The notes: a model not told the origin generated them from the sequence alone. A stretch of DNA of 64,000 nucleotides from Chryseobacterium sp. Marseille-Q5410 (GCA_946892665.1 CAMPOT010000001.1:248001-312000), one strand, 5' to 3'; numbered from the stretch's first letter, positions 41,529 to 50,946 are shown. Translations and numbers: made by a program.

Positions 41529-43685
41529 ATGGCAAAAAAAAGCAAATTCATATCTCATAAAAACAACCATAAGCTCCAAGAAATTGGACGTTTGATTTTG
41601 TCTTTTATGAACAAAAACTCCACGAAAATCTATAATTATAAGCAGATTTCGGATGGAATAGATTATAGAAATCCGCGACAGCGCGAGCAGGTGATTCAGG
41701 CGCTGCACAAACTTATTTCCGAAGAGCGAATCAAGGAAGTAGAAAAAGGAAAATACATCATCAACCTTAAGATTGAAGGTACTTTAACAGGAATTATCGA
41801 TTTTAACCAAGCCGGAAATGCCTACGTAAAAGTAGATGGCATTGATGAAGATATCTTTATCCATTCCAAAAATGTGAAAGATGCGCTACAAGGCGATAAA
41901 GTACTCATCGTAACCTATCATTTCAAAGGAAGAAAACTAGAGGGTTCGGTTTTGGAAGTTCTTGAGAGATCTCGCAACGAATTTGTAGGAACTTTTCAGT
42001 TGATTAAACATAAAGATTTCGGTTTTGTGGTTTGCGATAAAAAGACTATTAATACCGATATCTTTGTTCCTAAAGGTAAAATTGGTGGTGCCAAAGATGG
42101 TGATAAGGTGGTTGTGAAAATGACCGATTGGCACCCAGGAGAAAAAAATCCGGAAGGTGAAATCATCAAAGTTCTCGGAGCGCCAGGCGAGCAAGAGACC
42201 GAAATTCATTCTATTTTAGCGGAATATGGCCTCCCCTACGCTTTCCCCGCGGAAGTGGAAAAAGAAGCCGATGAAATCGATCGTAGGATTCTCGAAAGTG
42301 AAGTGGCAAAGCGCCGAGATATGCGAAAGATTTGCACCTTTACCATCGATCCAAAAGATGCGAAAGACTTCGATGATGCCCTTTCTATACAGAAATTGGA
42401 TAATGGAAACTGGGAAATCGGTGTTCATATCGCCGATGTTTCTCATTATGTAAGTCCGGGAACTTTGTTGGATGATGAAGCCTACGAAAGAGCTACCTCA
42501 GTTTATTTGGTGGATCGCGTAGTTCCGATGTTGCCGGAAGTTTTAAGCAACGATGTATGTTCATTACGACCGAATGAAGATAAATACACTTTTTCCGCAG
42601 TTTTTGAACTTGATGATCAGGCAAAAGTGGTCAAAGAATGGTTTGGCAGAACCGTAATTCACTCCGACCGAAGATTCACCTACGAAGAAGCGCAGGAACG
42701 AATAGAAAGCGGAAACGGTGATTTGGCAGAAGAAATCCTTACTTTGGATCGATTGGCTAAAATCCTTAGAAAGGAAAGAATCGATAATGGTGCAATAACC
42801 TTTGACCGAAGCGAAGTGCGTTTCAACCTCGATGAGAACAGCGAACCAATCGGTGTTTATTTTAAGATCAGCAAAGATTCCAATCATTTAATTGAAGAAT
42901 TTATGCTTTTGGCCAACCGAAAAGTTTCGGAATTTGTTTCCTTGAACAAAAGAGGCGAACCTACTGGAAATACCTTTATTTATCGTATTCACGATGACCC
43001 TGATCCCGCGAAATTAGAAGCTCTTAGAGAATTTGTATCCACTTTCGGCTACAAAATGGATTTGGCAAATACCAAGAAAGTCGCCCAATCTTTGAATAAG
43101 TTATTGAACGAGGTAAAAGGAAAGGGTGAGGAAAACATGATTGAAACATTGGCGATGCGATCGATGAGTAAAGCCATCTACTCTACCAATCCTATTGGGC
43201 ATTACGGCTTAGGATTCGATTATTATACGCACTTCACCTCTCCTATCCGCCGATATCCGGATCTTATTGCACACCGTTTGTTACAGCATTACCTCGATGG
43301 AGGAAAATCTCCTAATAAAGAAGAAATCGAAGACAAAGCCAAGCATTGCAGCGCCATGGAAAGGCTTGCTGCAGATGCAGAAAGAGATTCCATAAAATTC
43401 ATGCAAGTTAAATTCATGGAGAAACATTTGGGTGAAGAATTTACCGGAGTTATTTCCGGCGTTGCAGATTTCGGTTTCTGGGTTCAAATCCCGGAAAACG
43501 GTGCAGAAGGACTTATCAAACTTCGTGATTTGATGGATGATTCTTACCAATATGATGCAAAATCTCATGCAGTAATAGGTTCCCGAACCGGTAACCAATA
43601 TCAACTGGGTGATGAAGTGAAAATTAAAGTAATGAAGGCGAATTTGATACAGAAACAATTGGATTTTAAAATTATTAATGAATAG
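41529..43685 (+). CDS. rnr: Ribonuclease R
   Basis: A processive 3'-to-5' exoribonuclease that degrades structured RNA. The protein is 718 aa. The N-terminal helix-turn-helix and cold-shock-like domains (about 1-220: SKFISHKNNHKLQEIGRL, GNAYVKVDGIDEDIFIHS) lead into the RNB catalytic domain with FTIDPKDAKDFDDALSI, the metal-binding Asp cluster, then HIADVSHYVSPGTLLDDEAY and YTHFTSPIRRYPDLIAHRLL. A C-terminal S1 domain is visible (EFTGVISGVADFGFWVQIP, GDEVKIKVMKANLIQ). Complete domain order separates RNase R from the shorter RNase II. It follows rpiB on the same strand. Confidence 0.96.
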   Translation: MAKKSKFISHKNNHKLQEIGRLILSFMNKNSTKIYNYKQISDGIDYRNPRQREQVIQALHKLISEERIKEVEKGKYIINLKIEGTLTGIIDFNQAGNAYVKVDGIDEDIFIHSKNVKDALQGDKVLIVTYHFKGRKLEGSVLEVLERSRNEFVGTFQLIKHKDFGFVVCDKKTINTDIFVPKGKIGGAKDGDKVVVKMTDWHPGEKNPEGEIIKVLGAPGEQETEIHSILAEYGLPYAFPAEVEKEADEIDRRILESEVAKRRDMRKICTFTIDPKDAKDFDDALSIQKLDNGNWEIGVHIADVSHYVSPGTLLDDEAYERATSVYLVDRVVPMLPEVLSNDVCSLRPNEDKYTFSAVFELDDQAKVVKEWFGRTVIHSDRRFTYEEAQERIESGNGDLAEEILTLDRLAKILRKERIDNGAITFDRSEVRFNLDENSEPIGVYFKISKDSNHLIEEFMLLANRKVSEFVSLNKRGEPTGNTFIYRIHDDPDPAKLEALREFVSTFGYKMDLANTKKVAQSLNKLLNEVKGKGEENMIETLAMRSMSKAIYSTNPIGHYGLGFDYYTHFTSPIRRYPDLIAHRLLQHYLDGGKSPNKEEIEDKAKHCSAMERLAADAERDSIKFMQVKFMEKHLGEEFTGVISGVADFGFWVQIPENGAEGLIKLRDLMDDSYQYDAKSHAVIGSRTGNQYQLGDEVKIKVMKANLIQKQLDFKIINE

Positions 43686-43735
43686 ATTTCGATGATCTGT
43701 CCCTTCAAAAACAATCAATCACCATCTCATCAATT

Positions 43736-44416
43736 ATGATTGAACTTTTTTTATCCGCTATAGGATTAGGAATAATGCTTAGCTTGGTCTTTCTCGGACC
43801 TATTTTTTTCCTGCTTATTGAAACCAGTTTTTCCCGCGGTCCGCGACATGCTTTTGCGTTGGATATGGGCGTTATTACGGCCGATATTATTTGCATCGTT
43901 GCGGCATTTTTTGCCAGCGCAGATTTGGTACAGCTCATTGATAAACATCCTGGTTTTTACCGAATTACGGCCTTTATTATCCTTATTTATGCGGTTTATA
44001 TGATTGTTTCCAGAACTAAAATGCATATCGCAGGGGAAGAAAAGATGATTAATCAGAATTATTTTAAAACCTTTCTGAATGGGTTTTTCTTCAATATTCT
44101 AAATATCGGAGTTGTACTTTTTTGGTTGGTGACGGTCATATCAGTGCGGAATGCCTATCCAAATCTCGATGAATTTCTTTTGTACATGGCTTTGGTGGTA
44201 GGAACTTATCTAGTCATCGATATTTTAAAAATATATCTGGCAAAGCAATTTCATGATAAGTTAACCGAAAAATTAGCCAATCAAATTCGAAAAGGAGTAG
44301 GTTTTATCTTAGTAGGTTTCAGCATATTTATTTTTCTACAAAGTTTTAAAAAATTCAACCAATTCGATCGTAAGTTGGAAGAAGCAGAAAAAACAGAAAA
44401 AAAATTAAGCACGTAA
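43736..44416 (+). CDS. LysE-family exporter
   Basis: A 226-aa inner-membrane protein with six hydrophobic helices. The N-terminus LSAIGLGIMLSLVFLGPIFFLLIETSFSRGPRHAFALD carries the LysE/RhtB signature (a glycine/proline-containing first helix and the G-x-R-x-A-x-x-xD loop). LysE-type exporters pump out amino acids or related small molecules; the substrate here is unknown. The C-terminal tail is Lys/Glu-rich. Its stop overlaps the LD-carboxypeptidase start (TAATG), so these are coupled, which may hint at handling of peptide or amino-acid products from cell-wall turnover; that link is speculative. Confidence 0.87.
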   Translation: MIELFLSAIGLGIMLSLVFLGPIFFLLIETSFSRGPRHAFALDMGVITADIICIVAAFFASADLVQLIDKHPGFYRITAFIILIYAVYMIVSRTKMHIAGEEKMINQNYFKTFLNGFFFNILNIGVVLFWLVTVISVRNAYPNLDEFLLYMALVVGTYLVIDILKIYLAKQFHDKLTEKLANQIRKGVGFILVGFSIFIFLQSFKKFNQFDRKLEEAEKTEKKLST

Positions 44417-45345
44417 TGAACAATATCATTTTTCCCAAAAACTTAAAAAAAGGAGATCAAATCGCCATTATTTCTCCAGCCGGATCGGTGAACGAATCTC
44501 AATTGGAAAACGGTTTAAAAATCATTAAATCAAAGGGTTATGAACCTGTTTTCGGCAAACACCTTTATACCAGCTATTCGAACGGTTTTGCCTATGCTGG
44601 AACTGAAAAAGAAAGAATTTCTGATATGAATTGGGCGTTGAATGATGAAGAAATTTCTGCAATTTGGGCATCGAGAGGCGGTTATGGTTGCCAGCATTTG
44701 CTTAGAAATTTAAAACTTTCAGAATTCAGAAAGAACCCAAAATGGTATATTGGTTATTCGGATAACACTGTCATACAGAGTTATTTGTTGAAAAATAATT
44801 TTGCTTCCATCCATGGACAAACGGTGAAGACTTCAAGTTTTGGCGTTTCCCAAGAGAGTTATGATCTTACTTTCGATATTTTAGAAGGAAAATTACCCAA
44901 ATATTCTATTGGAAAAACCACTTTCAATAAAGTTGGAGATGTTGAAGGTCAATTGATTGGCGGAAATTTAGCCCTTATTTATGCGCTGCTTGGAACGCCT
45001 TATTCCTTTAATTTTAAAGATAAAATCCTTTTTATCGAGGACATTGGCGAAAATTATTATGCACTCGATCGCATGATGATTTCCCTTGATTTGGCCGGAG
45101 TTTTCAGACAAATTAAAGGATTAATTGTGGGTGGAATGACCAATATGGGCAACGAAAAGGACAATAAAAACTACGAAGAGAGCTTCGACGAATTTGCTTA
45201 TCAAATCATTTCGGAACGGTTGAAAAAGTATGATTTCCCCACTGTTTTTGGATTTCCGAATGGACATATTTATGACAATCGTCCGCTGATTATTGGTGCA
45301 AAAGTAGCTTTGAAATCCTATAAGAAAGTGGAAATTAATTTCTAA
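44416..45345 (+). CDS. LD-carboxypeptidase (peptidase family S66)
   Basis: 309 aa. The family cleaves L,D bonds, typically releasing terminal D-Ala from murein tetrapeptides, or acts on related peptides (MccF). Motifs are GDQIAIISPAGSVNES at the start, WASRGGYGCQHLLRNL, nucleophile Ser in WYIGYSDNTVIQSYL, GQLIGGNLALIYALLGTPY, FIEDIGENYYALDRMM with the catalytic Glu region, and GFPNGHIYDNRPLIIGAK with the His. There is no signal peptide, so it is cytosolic and suits murein recycling. It is coupled to the LysE gene upstream and lies 4 bp before the YraN gene. Confidence 0.92.
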   Translation: MNNIIFPKNLKKGDQIAIISPAGSVNESQLENGLKIIKSKGYEPVFGKHLYTSYSNGFAYAGTEKERISDMNWALNDEEISAIWASRGGYGCQHLLRNLKLSEFRKNPKWYIGYSDNTVIQSYLLKNNFASIHGQTVKTSSFGVSQESYDLTFDILEGKLPKYSIGKTTFNKVGDVEGQLIGGNLALIYALLGTPYSFNFKDKILFIEDIGENYYALDRMMISLDLAGVFRQIKGLIVGGMTNMGNEKDNKNYEESFDEFAYQIISERLKKYDFPTVFGFPNGHIYDNRPLIIGAKVALKSYKKVEINF

Positions 45346-45349
45346 CAAA

Positions 45350-45721
45350 ATGGCAGATCACAACGATTTCGGGAATTTGGCAGAAGATTTAGCTACAGAA
45401 TTTTTAGTTAAAAAAGGCTATAAAATTCTCGCTAGAAATTTTCATTTTCAAAAACTAGAAATCGATATCGTAGCTGAATTTAATGAAATAATCGTCGTGA
45501 CCGAAGTGAAAGCCCGAAGTTATACGACAGTTATCGAACCACAAGAAGCCGTAACGGAAGGAAAAATAAAGTCGATTGTTTTATGCGCAGATTTCTTCAT
45601 GAAAGAGAAAAAACTAGACAAAGAAGTTCGTTTCGATATCATCACCATTGTCCCCGATTCAGACGGCGTTATGCAAATTACTCATATTGAAGATGCTTTC
45701 CAGAGTTTCGATGCCAATTAA
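45350..45721 (+). CDS. YraN/UPF0102 family protein (nuclease-like fold)
   Basis: A 123-aa cytosolic protein. The N-terminal helix GNLAEDLATEFLVKKGYKILARNF and the motif EIDIVAEF...VVTEVKAR form the D...ExK pattern of a PD-(D/E)xK nuclease fold, and KIKSIVLCADFFMKEK is also conserved in the family. Activity of UPF0102 proteins is not settled; Holliday-junction-resolvase-like roles have been suggested from structure only. It is inside the 43736-46499 plus-strand cluster, 25 bp before the SDR gene. Confidence 0.92.
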   Translation: MADHNDFGNLAEDLATEFLVKKGYKILARNFHFQKLEIDIVAEFNEIIVVTEVKARSYTTVIEPQEAVTEGKIKSIVLCADFFMKEKKLDKEVRFDIITIVPDSDGVMQITHIEDAFQSFDAN

Positions 45722-45746
45722 TTATTAATCATTTTCTTTTTAAAAT

Positions 45747-46499
45747 ATGAAAACAGCACTTATCACCGGAGCCACCTCGGGAATTGGAAAAGCTACTGCA
45801 AAATTGTTTGCTGAACAAGGTTTTAAACTTGTTATTTGCGGAAGACGAACCGAAGTTTTAGAGGAATTAAAAGTTGAACTTTCCCGATTTACCGAAGTTT
45901 TTGCTTTAAACTTTGATCAAAGAATTTTCAGTGAAGTTGAAAAAGCAATTCTTTCCCTACCTGAAAACTTTAAAAATATTGACATTCTCATTAATAATGC
46001 CGGAAATGCACATGGATTAGAACCACTTTCCGAAGGAAAAATTGAGGATTGGGATGCGATGATGGATGGAAATGTGAAGGGACTTTTGTACGTTTCTAAA
46101 CTCATAATTCCTGGAATGAAAGCCAAAAAGTCGGGACATATTGTGAATATTTCTTCCGTTGCGGCCAAACAAACGTATGCCAACGGCGTGGTTTATTGCG
46201 CTTCAAAAAGAGCAGTGGATGTAATTTCCGAAGGAATGCGCCTAGAACTTACCGAATTCGGAATTAAAGTGACCAATATCCAGCCCGGATTGGTTGAAAC
46301 CGATTTTTCAAAAGTTCGTTTCAAAGGGGATGAAGACCGAGCAAATACCGTTTATCAGGGTTTTAAAGCATTGGAAGCTAAAGATGTCGCCGATGCAATT
46401 TCCTATTGTATTAATGCTCCGAAACATGTTGTCATTTCAGATTTAACGATTTATCCGAGTGCGCAAAGTGAACCGAGAACGGTTTATAAAAATTTGTAA
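45747..46499 (+). CDS. SDR-family NAD(P)-dependent oxidoreductase (YdfG-like)
   Basis: A 250-aa classical short-chain dehydrogenase. Cofactor loop TGATSGIGKATA (8-19) is followed by ICGRRTEVLEEL; the Arg pair after beta 2 favours NADP. NNAGNAHGLEPL, NISSVAAK and catalytic YCASKRAVD complete the active site. The C-terminal VHVISDLTIYPSAQ-type end resembles YdfG (malonic semialdehyde/serine dehydrogenase), so that substrate class is a reasonable guess. It is the last gene of its cluster; tsaB downstream has its own promoter. Confidence 0.9.
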   Translation: MKTALITGATSGIGKATAKLFAEQGFKLVICGRRTEVLEELKVELSRFTEVFALNFDQRIFSEVEKAILSLPENFKNIDILINNAGNAHGLEPLSEGKIEDWDAMMDGNVKGLLYVSKLIIPGMKAKKSGHIVNISSVAAKQTYANGVVYCASKRAVDVISEGMRLELTEFGIKVTNIQPGLVETDFSKVRFKGDEDRANTVYQGFKALEAKDVADAISYCINAPKHVVISDLTIYPSAQSEPRTVYKNL

Positions 46500-46518
46500 A
46501 AATCATTTCCCAACATGA

Positions 46519-46546
46519 TTTGATTGTCTTTGAATTCCTAAATTTG
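46519..46546 (+). promoter_or_regulatory. -33/-7 promoter for tsaB
   Basis: TTTG (46519-46522), 16-nt spacer, TAAATTTG (46539-46546). The box ends only four bases before the tsaB ATG, which implies a leaderless or nearly leaderless mRNA. Confidence 0.65.
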
Positions 46547-46550
46547 CCGC

Positions 46551-47225
46551 ATGAAAATCCTCCACATCGAAACCTCGTCGAAAAACTGTTCCGTTGCCAT
46601 TTCTGATGGCGAGGAATTACTATGCTTATGCGAAGAAGTTTCAGAAAATTATAAACAGTCCGAAAGTCTTCACACCTTTGTAGAATGGGCTTTAGAAGGC
46701 GCTGAAATTTCGCTCCAAGACTTAGATGCTGTTTCTCTGGGAATGGGACCCGGTTCCTACACCGGCTTGCGAATAGGTTCTTCCGCCGCAAAAGGTTTTT
46801 GTTATGGGCTAAAAATTCCTTTAATCGCTGTTAATTCCCTGGAAACGATGATAGAACCGTTTTTAAGCCGCGAATTCGATTTTGTGATTCCTTTACTCGA
46901 TGCAAGAAGAATGGAGGTTTATACCGCTATATTCAACGGAAAAACCGGCGAAATACTCTCGGAAACTGAAGCGAAAATCTTAGATGAGACTTCTTTCCAA
47001 GAATTTAAAAATAAAAAGGTGATTTTCGTGGGCGACGGAGCCACAAAGGCGAATGCTATTTTGCAACTTCCAAATGCGGAATTTGATGAGAACATCTACC
47101 CTTCCGCGAAATTTTTAATCAAAAAATCCGTAGAGAAATTCAATCATAAGGATTTTGAAGATGTTGCTTATTTCGAACCCTATTACTTAAAGGAATTTCA
47201 AGGGACAAAGAAGAAAAGCAAATAA
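46551..47225 (+). CDS. tsaB: tRNA threonylcarbamoyladenosine biosynthesis protein TsaB
   Basis: A scaffold subunit that, with TsaD and TsaE, transfers threonylcarbamoyl to A37 of ANN-reading tRNAs. The protein is 224 aa, usual length. The N-terminus KILHIETSSKNCSVAI is the ASKHA-fold phosphate loop of the family and fixes the start at 46551 even though the promoter box ends at 46546. SLGMGPGSYTGLRIGSSAAKGFCYG is the second signature. The C-terminal half is divergent, as is normal for TsaB. A bidirectional terminator separates it from the convergent sprE-like gene. Confidence 0.95.
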   Translation: MKILHIETSSKNCSVAISDGEELLCLCEEVSENYKQSESLHTFVEWALEGAEISLQDLDAVSLGMGPGSYTGLRIGSSAAKGFCYGLKIPLIAVNSLETMIEPFLSREFDFVIPLLDARRMEVYTAIFNGKTGEILSETEAKILDETSFQEFKNKKVIFVGDGATKANAILQLPNAEFDENIYPSAKFLIKKSVEKFNHKDFEDVAYFEPYYLKEFQGTKKKSK

Positions 47226-47253
47226 TAATAAAATTACTGTTCAACGCAAAAAA

Positions 47254-47287
47254 TAGGCTGTCCCAATTTCGAGACAGCCTAATTTTT
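47254..47287. terminator. Bidirectional terminator between tsaB and the sprE-like gene
   Basis: A stem AGGCTGTC/GACAGCCT (extended by T-A) with a 10-nt loop, A-run on the left and T-run on the right. It serves both convergent genes. Confidence 0.88.
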
Positions 47288-49770
47288 TATTTTGTTTCTG
47301 CAGGTTTTTCCATTTGCAAACTTTTTCCAGACCTTCTCTGAGGTGGTGCAGCATCGGTGTTCGTTCTTCCCTGTGGTGTGGCAAGTTCTGTGGTTTCTTC
47401 TTGAGGGCGCATTGGCGAAGGAGGCGCATCGTCGTCGTGAATTTGTGGTTTGCCAGGTCCGGACGAGGGGTTTCTATTGCCGTTTTCGTCTGTAATTTCC
47501 ATCACCAAATCACTTTTCAGATACTTCAGCATTTCTTTAGCTTTTTCGCCTTCAAGCGTTCTGGAATAGTTGAGAGCAATTTGTTCGAGTTGCAAAATCA
47601 TGATCTCCTTCCCTGCTATTTTTCCGGAATTAAAGGCATTTAATAAAGCGAATTTCGGAACGAGTGCATCTTTCGGATATTTTTCTAATGAGTTTTCAAT
47701 CAACTCTTTACTTTCTGTATACTTTTCTTTACTGTATAAATCGAAAGCTTCAGCATATGCTTTTTCCACTTCTTCGGATGATTTTGCGAAGGCATTATTT
47801 TTAGGATTTTTTACAAATTCCGCATACGAAGTGTAAGGAAATTCGGTGAGAATCATTTGTTTTGCTCTTTCACCGGCTGCTGGATTTTCTTCGTAATTAA
47901 AGGCAAAAATACTGTACAACGCTTGCAATTTGGTTTCCTGATCAGGATTGGAATCAACAAGATCGTAGAGAGTTTTGGTCGCCAGTGGCGTATCGGAAAA
48001 GAAATTTTCATACATTCTTCCAAGACCTAAACTTGCGGTATCGCGTGCCTTTTTAAGTGCCAAAATTTCTTCAGTTTTGGTAGGAATTTTCTCAATATAA
48101 AAGCTCGGCTCCAGTCTTCTCGGATCCGGCGCTGAGGAGATTCCCATGGCTTCATTTTTAAGATCTTCGATGGAGTTGCTTCGTGCGGAAGTACGCCAAT
48201 TGTCGCTCAAACTTCGGTTTCCCCAGATTTGTTTAAAGCTGGCTTCCCCTTTGGCTACGGTACTCAAATTGGCAAAATAGAAACCTCCTTTTTGAGTTCC
48301 AAAATCCTGGAAACCACGTTCGCTATTTGCAAAGATGGAGTTCGAGGAATAATCGCCCGTATCGAAACCTTGGCTTCTTTCGTTTCTTTTTCTTTCGAGT
48401 TCTTCCTTAGCTTCTTTAGCTTTTATGGCTTCAATATGCTTGCTAAAGTATGCTATTTTTTCCGCTTCCGGCATTTTGGTCAATGCCAAAATACTGTCAT
48501 TTTTTTTAATTAAATAATAATTCGCAGAAACCTGTTTGATATTCGATGATTTCTCTTCCAAAAGAATTTTCGATGGTTGATAGGTCATCACCGCCAAAGC
48601 AGAATCGTAGTAAGCACCTGCCGAAAGGTAATCGCTTTCTTCAAAAAAACCCTTTCCAATTTCGTAATAATCCAGTCCACGGATTTGCGGATCCGATAAT
48701 TTTTCTTTCAAAGACTGAGCGAAATAAGCTTTTGCTTCCTCTTTTTTTCCGGCTTTGTTGGCCATTAATCCCAATGCGTAGTAAAACTCATTTTTTCGCG
48801 AAGCATAGGTTCCCTTCTTGCTGATTTTTTCAATGTATTCTTTAGCACCTTGGTAATCGTCCTTTCCATTAAAGGTTTTTGCGATCTCAATTTGCGATTT
48901 CACTTCAAATTCGAAATTGTTCGCGTTTTTGTAAGCGGAAACAAAGCTTTCTCTCGCTTCCTCATTTTTGCCAAGAGTTGCCAGGATTTGACCTCTTAAA
49001 AAGGCAATTCTGCTTCTTAATTTTCTGTTTTTGTTAAGTGCATACGCATCTTCGAGCTCGGTAATTGCATCTTCTTTTTTTCCGGCTTGTAAGAGCATTT
49101 CGGAATAATAAATGCTGAGTAATTTCTTATAATCTTTCTTGAGATCCTCTTTTTTTAATTCAGCAAAAACGTCTTGTGCTCTCGAAAAATCTCCCATTTT
49201 CGAGTAAGCCAGTCCCTGATAGATTTTTGCCAGTGGAAGCCTTTTATCTTTTCTCATGTTCGAAAAAATATAATTTAGACCATCCAATGCTTCAAGTGGT
49301 TTGTTGTTGTAAATCCTTGCTTGAGCGAGCAAAATATGGGCATCGAAAATCTTTTTATTTTTTTCCTCTCCCCCTTTCATTACAGAATATTTGGCAATGG
49401 TTTTCAGTGCTTTAGCTTCAGAAATTTCAAGAATTGACGCGCCCGATTTCGTCGATGTATTTCCCGAATTTCTTCCAGGAACACCTGGTCCATTTAAATT
49501 AGGATCGTCACCAAACATTCCGCTCGATTGTAAATCGGTTTCTAAAGATTGCTCATCATAAGTTAAAAGCTGAATATAAGGAGCATAGAAATTGTCCTGA
49601 TGAGCCTTATCGCGGTTTTTTAGTTCGGTTTGCAGTGCTTCTTTGCTGTTAAAAAGAGTGTTGTAATAGGAGAAAAATCCTTTCATAAAGGAAGAATCGT
49701 TTTTCTTTTTCCTGGTAGAACAAGAGTTGAGAACGGTGATTGCTAAAAGGAAGTAGATCGTTTTTTTCAT
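47287..49770 (-). CDS. sprE: Gliding motility / type IX secretion lipoprotein SprE (PorW)-like
   Basis: An 827-aa lipoprotein: MKKTIYFLLAITVLNSC, with lipobox Cys17. Most of the chain is tetratricopeptide-type helix pairs (for example AKIYQGLAYSKMGDFSRAQD, LRSRIAFLRGQILATLGKNE, YALGLMANKAGKKEEAKAYF). A distinctive central block contains GGFYFANLSTVAKGEASFKQ and IWGNRSLSDNWRTSAR, which I associate with SprE/PorW. The last ~75 residues are Pro/Asp/Arg-rich and disordered. SprE is required for gliding and type IX secretion in Flavobacterium, and PorW for the same system in Porphyromonas. Together with gldH at 6847 it indicates a T9SS-bearing organism; the core T9SS genes are not in this window. 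Confidence 0.88.
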   Translation of the reverse strand: MKKTIYFLLAITVLNSCSTRKKKNDSSFMKGFFSYYNTLFNSKEALQTELKNRDKAHQDNFYAPYIQLLTYDEQSLETDLQSSGMFGDDPNLNGPGVPGRNSGNTSTKSGASILEISEAKALKTIAKYSVMKGGEEKNKKIFDAHILLAQARIYNNKPLEALDGLNYIFSNMRKDKRLPLAKIYQGLAYSKMGDFSRAQDVFAELKKEDLKKDYKKLLSIYYSEMLLQAGKKEDAITELEDAYALNKNRKLRSRIAFLRGQILATLGKNEEARESFVSAYKNANNFEFEVKSQIEIAKTFNGKDDYQGAKEYIEKISKKGTYASRKNEFYYALGLMANKAGKKEEAKAYFAQSLKEKLSDPQIRGLDYYEIGKGFFEESDYLSAGAYYDSALAVMTYQPSKILLEEKSSNIKQVSANYYLIKKNDSILALTKMPEAEKIAYFSKHIEAIKAKEAKEELERKRNERSQGFDTGDYSSNSIFANSERGFQDFGTQKGGFYFANLSTVAKGEASFKQIWGNRSLSDNWRTSARSNSIEDLKNEAMGISSAPDPRRLEPSFYIEKIPTKTEEILALKKARDTASLGLGRMYENFFSDTPLATKTLYDLVDSNPDQETKLQALYSIFAFNYEENPAAGERAKQMILTEFPYTSYAEFVKNPKNNAFAKSSEEVEKAYAEAFDLYSKEKYTESKELIENSLEKYPKDALVPKFALLNAFNSGKIAGKEIMILQLEQIALNYSRTLEGEKAKEMLKYLKSDLVMEITDENGNRNPSSGPGKPQIHDDDAPPSPMRPQEETTELATPQGRTNTDAAPPQRRSGKSLQMEKPAETK

Positions 49771-49860
49771 TATTTGATAATAACTTGTAAATCGGCATTT
49801 TAGTATAAGATTGCCGGCTAATTTTTGTAAAAATAATGATTTTTTACTTTTACCACTTAT

Positions 49861-50418
49861 TTATTGAAATTCTTTTAATAGCGCATGAAGCAAATGGGTT
49901 GGAAGTCCCATAATGGTGTAAAAACTTCCGTTGATTTTTTTGATTTTCGCCATGCCGAACCATTCCTGCACGCCGTAGCTTCCTGCTTTATCGAAAGGCT
50001 TACAACGGGTGATGTAGTCGCCGATTTCCTCTTCGGTCAGTATTTCAGTTTCTACTTCCGCAATATCGGTCACAGAAACGCATTTTTTTATGCTTCGAAG
50101 CGTGATTCCGGTAAGAACCTGATGGGTATTTCCGGAAAGTTTTCGGAGCATTTCTTTGGCCTCGTTTTCATCTTTTGGTTTTCCCAGAATTTCGTTTCCA
50201 ATCGCAACAATGGTATCTGCGGTGATTAGAATTTCGTTCTCTGAAAGCTTTTTATAGGCATTGGATTTCAGTTCCGAAAGGTATTCCGCTACTTTTTCGA
50301 TCGCTAAATCTTTCGGATAAATTTCATCACAATCAACTTTTACGGATTCAAATTCAATATTTAAACTCGTTAAAAGCTCTTTTCTTCGCGGAGAGTTGGA
50401 GGCTAATAATATTTTCAT
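49861..50418 (-). CDS. maf: Maf-family nucleotide pyrophosphatase
   Basis: A 185-aa enzyme hydrolysing non-canonical or pyrimidine nucleoside triphosphates to monophosphates. The N-terminus LLASNSPRRKELLTSLNIEF is the Maf signature (phosphate-binding Ser-Arg-Arg). ILITADTIVAIGNEILGKP holds the catalytic Asp and YGVQEWFGMAKIKKINGSFYTIMGLP is the conserved C-terminal block. It is the last gene of a three-gene minus-strand operon (DUF2520, kdsC, maf), 9 bp after kdsC. Confidence 0.94.
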   Translation of the reverse strand: MKILLASNSPRRKELLTSLNIEFESVKVDCDEIYPKDLAIEKVAEYLSELKSNAYKKLSENEILITADTIVAIGNEILGKPKDENEAKEMLRKLSGNTHQVLTGITLRSIKKCVSVTDIAEVETEILTEEEIGDYITRCKPFDKAGSYGVQEWFGMAKIKKINGSFYTIMGLPTHLLHALLKEFQ

Positions 50419-50427
50419 CCTTAAATT

Positions 50428-50946
50428 TTAAGTGCTTTTGGTATCATCTTCCATCCATTTTCCCTGAACTTTCATCACTTGTTCAATCACATCTCGAACA
50501 GCACCTTTTCCGCCTTCGATTGGTGAAATATATGCTGAAATGGCTTTCACTTCCGGAACCGAATTTTTAGGGCAGGTTGCAATCCCCGAAGTTTTCATCA
50601 TTTTGATGTCTGGTAAATCGTCGCCCATGGTTAGGATTTCTTCATTGTTAAGACTATATTTTTGTTTGAATTCTTCATATTTCAAAATTTTATCCGAAAT
50701 TTTGGCGTGGTAATCCGTAATTCCAAGATAATTGATTCGGTTTCTCACCGCAGGATCGTCGCCACCGGTGATGACGCAGATTTTGTAATCATTTTTCACT
50801 GCTTTTACCACTGCGTATCCGTCCAATACGTTCATCACCCGGCACATGCTGTTATCGGACATCAAGTAGACGCTCCCGTCGGTAAAAACTCCGTCTACAT
50901 CGAATACAAATGCCTTAATATTTTCTAATTTTGATTTATAACTCAT
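50428..50946 (-). CDS. kdsC: 3-deoxy-D-manno-octulosonate 8-phosphate phosphatase (KdsC-type HAD)
   Basis: A 172-aa HAD phosphatase without a cap domain. Motif I is AFVFDVDGVFTDGSVYL (nucleophile Asp and general-acid Asp), motif II is VITGGDDPAVRNR, and motif III/IV are the Lys in KQKYSLNNEE and MGDDLPDIKMMK. KdsC removes phosphate from Kdo-8-P in lipopolysaccharide inner-core synthesis; the small size and FTDGxVYL pattern fit it well. Its start overlaps the end of the DUF2520 gene by 11 bp, so translation is coupled. Confidence 0.92.
   Translation of the reverse strand: MSYKSKLENIKAFVFDVDGVFTDGSVYLMSDNSMCRVMNVLDGYAVVKAVKNDYKICVITGGDDPAVRNRINYLGITDYHAKISDKILKYEEFKQKYSLNNEEILTMGDDLPDIKMMKTSGIATCPKNSVPEVKAISAYISPIEGGKGAVRDVIEQVMKVQGKWMEDDTKST

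Noticed and set aside
44416-45721. A dedicated microcin-immunity locus (MccF) with the LysE exporter
   Set aside because: No microcin precursor or biosynthetic gene is near; the S66 protein fits ordinary murein LD-carboxypeptidase better.
47314-47643. Plus-strand open frame opposite the end of the sprE-like gene
   Set aside because: It mirrors the Pro/Arg-rich tail of the real gene and gives a Trp/Phe/Arg-rich nonsense product.
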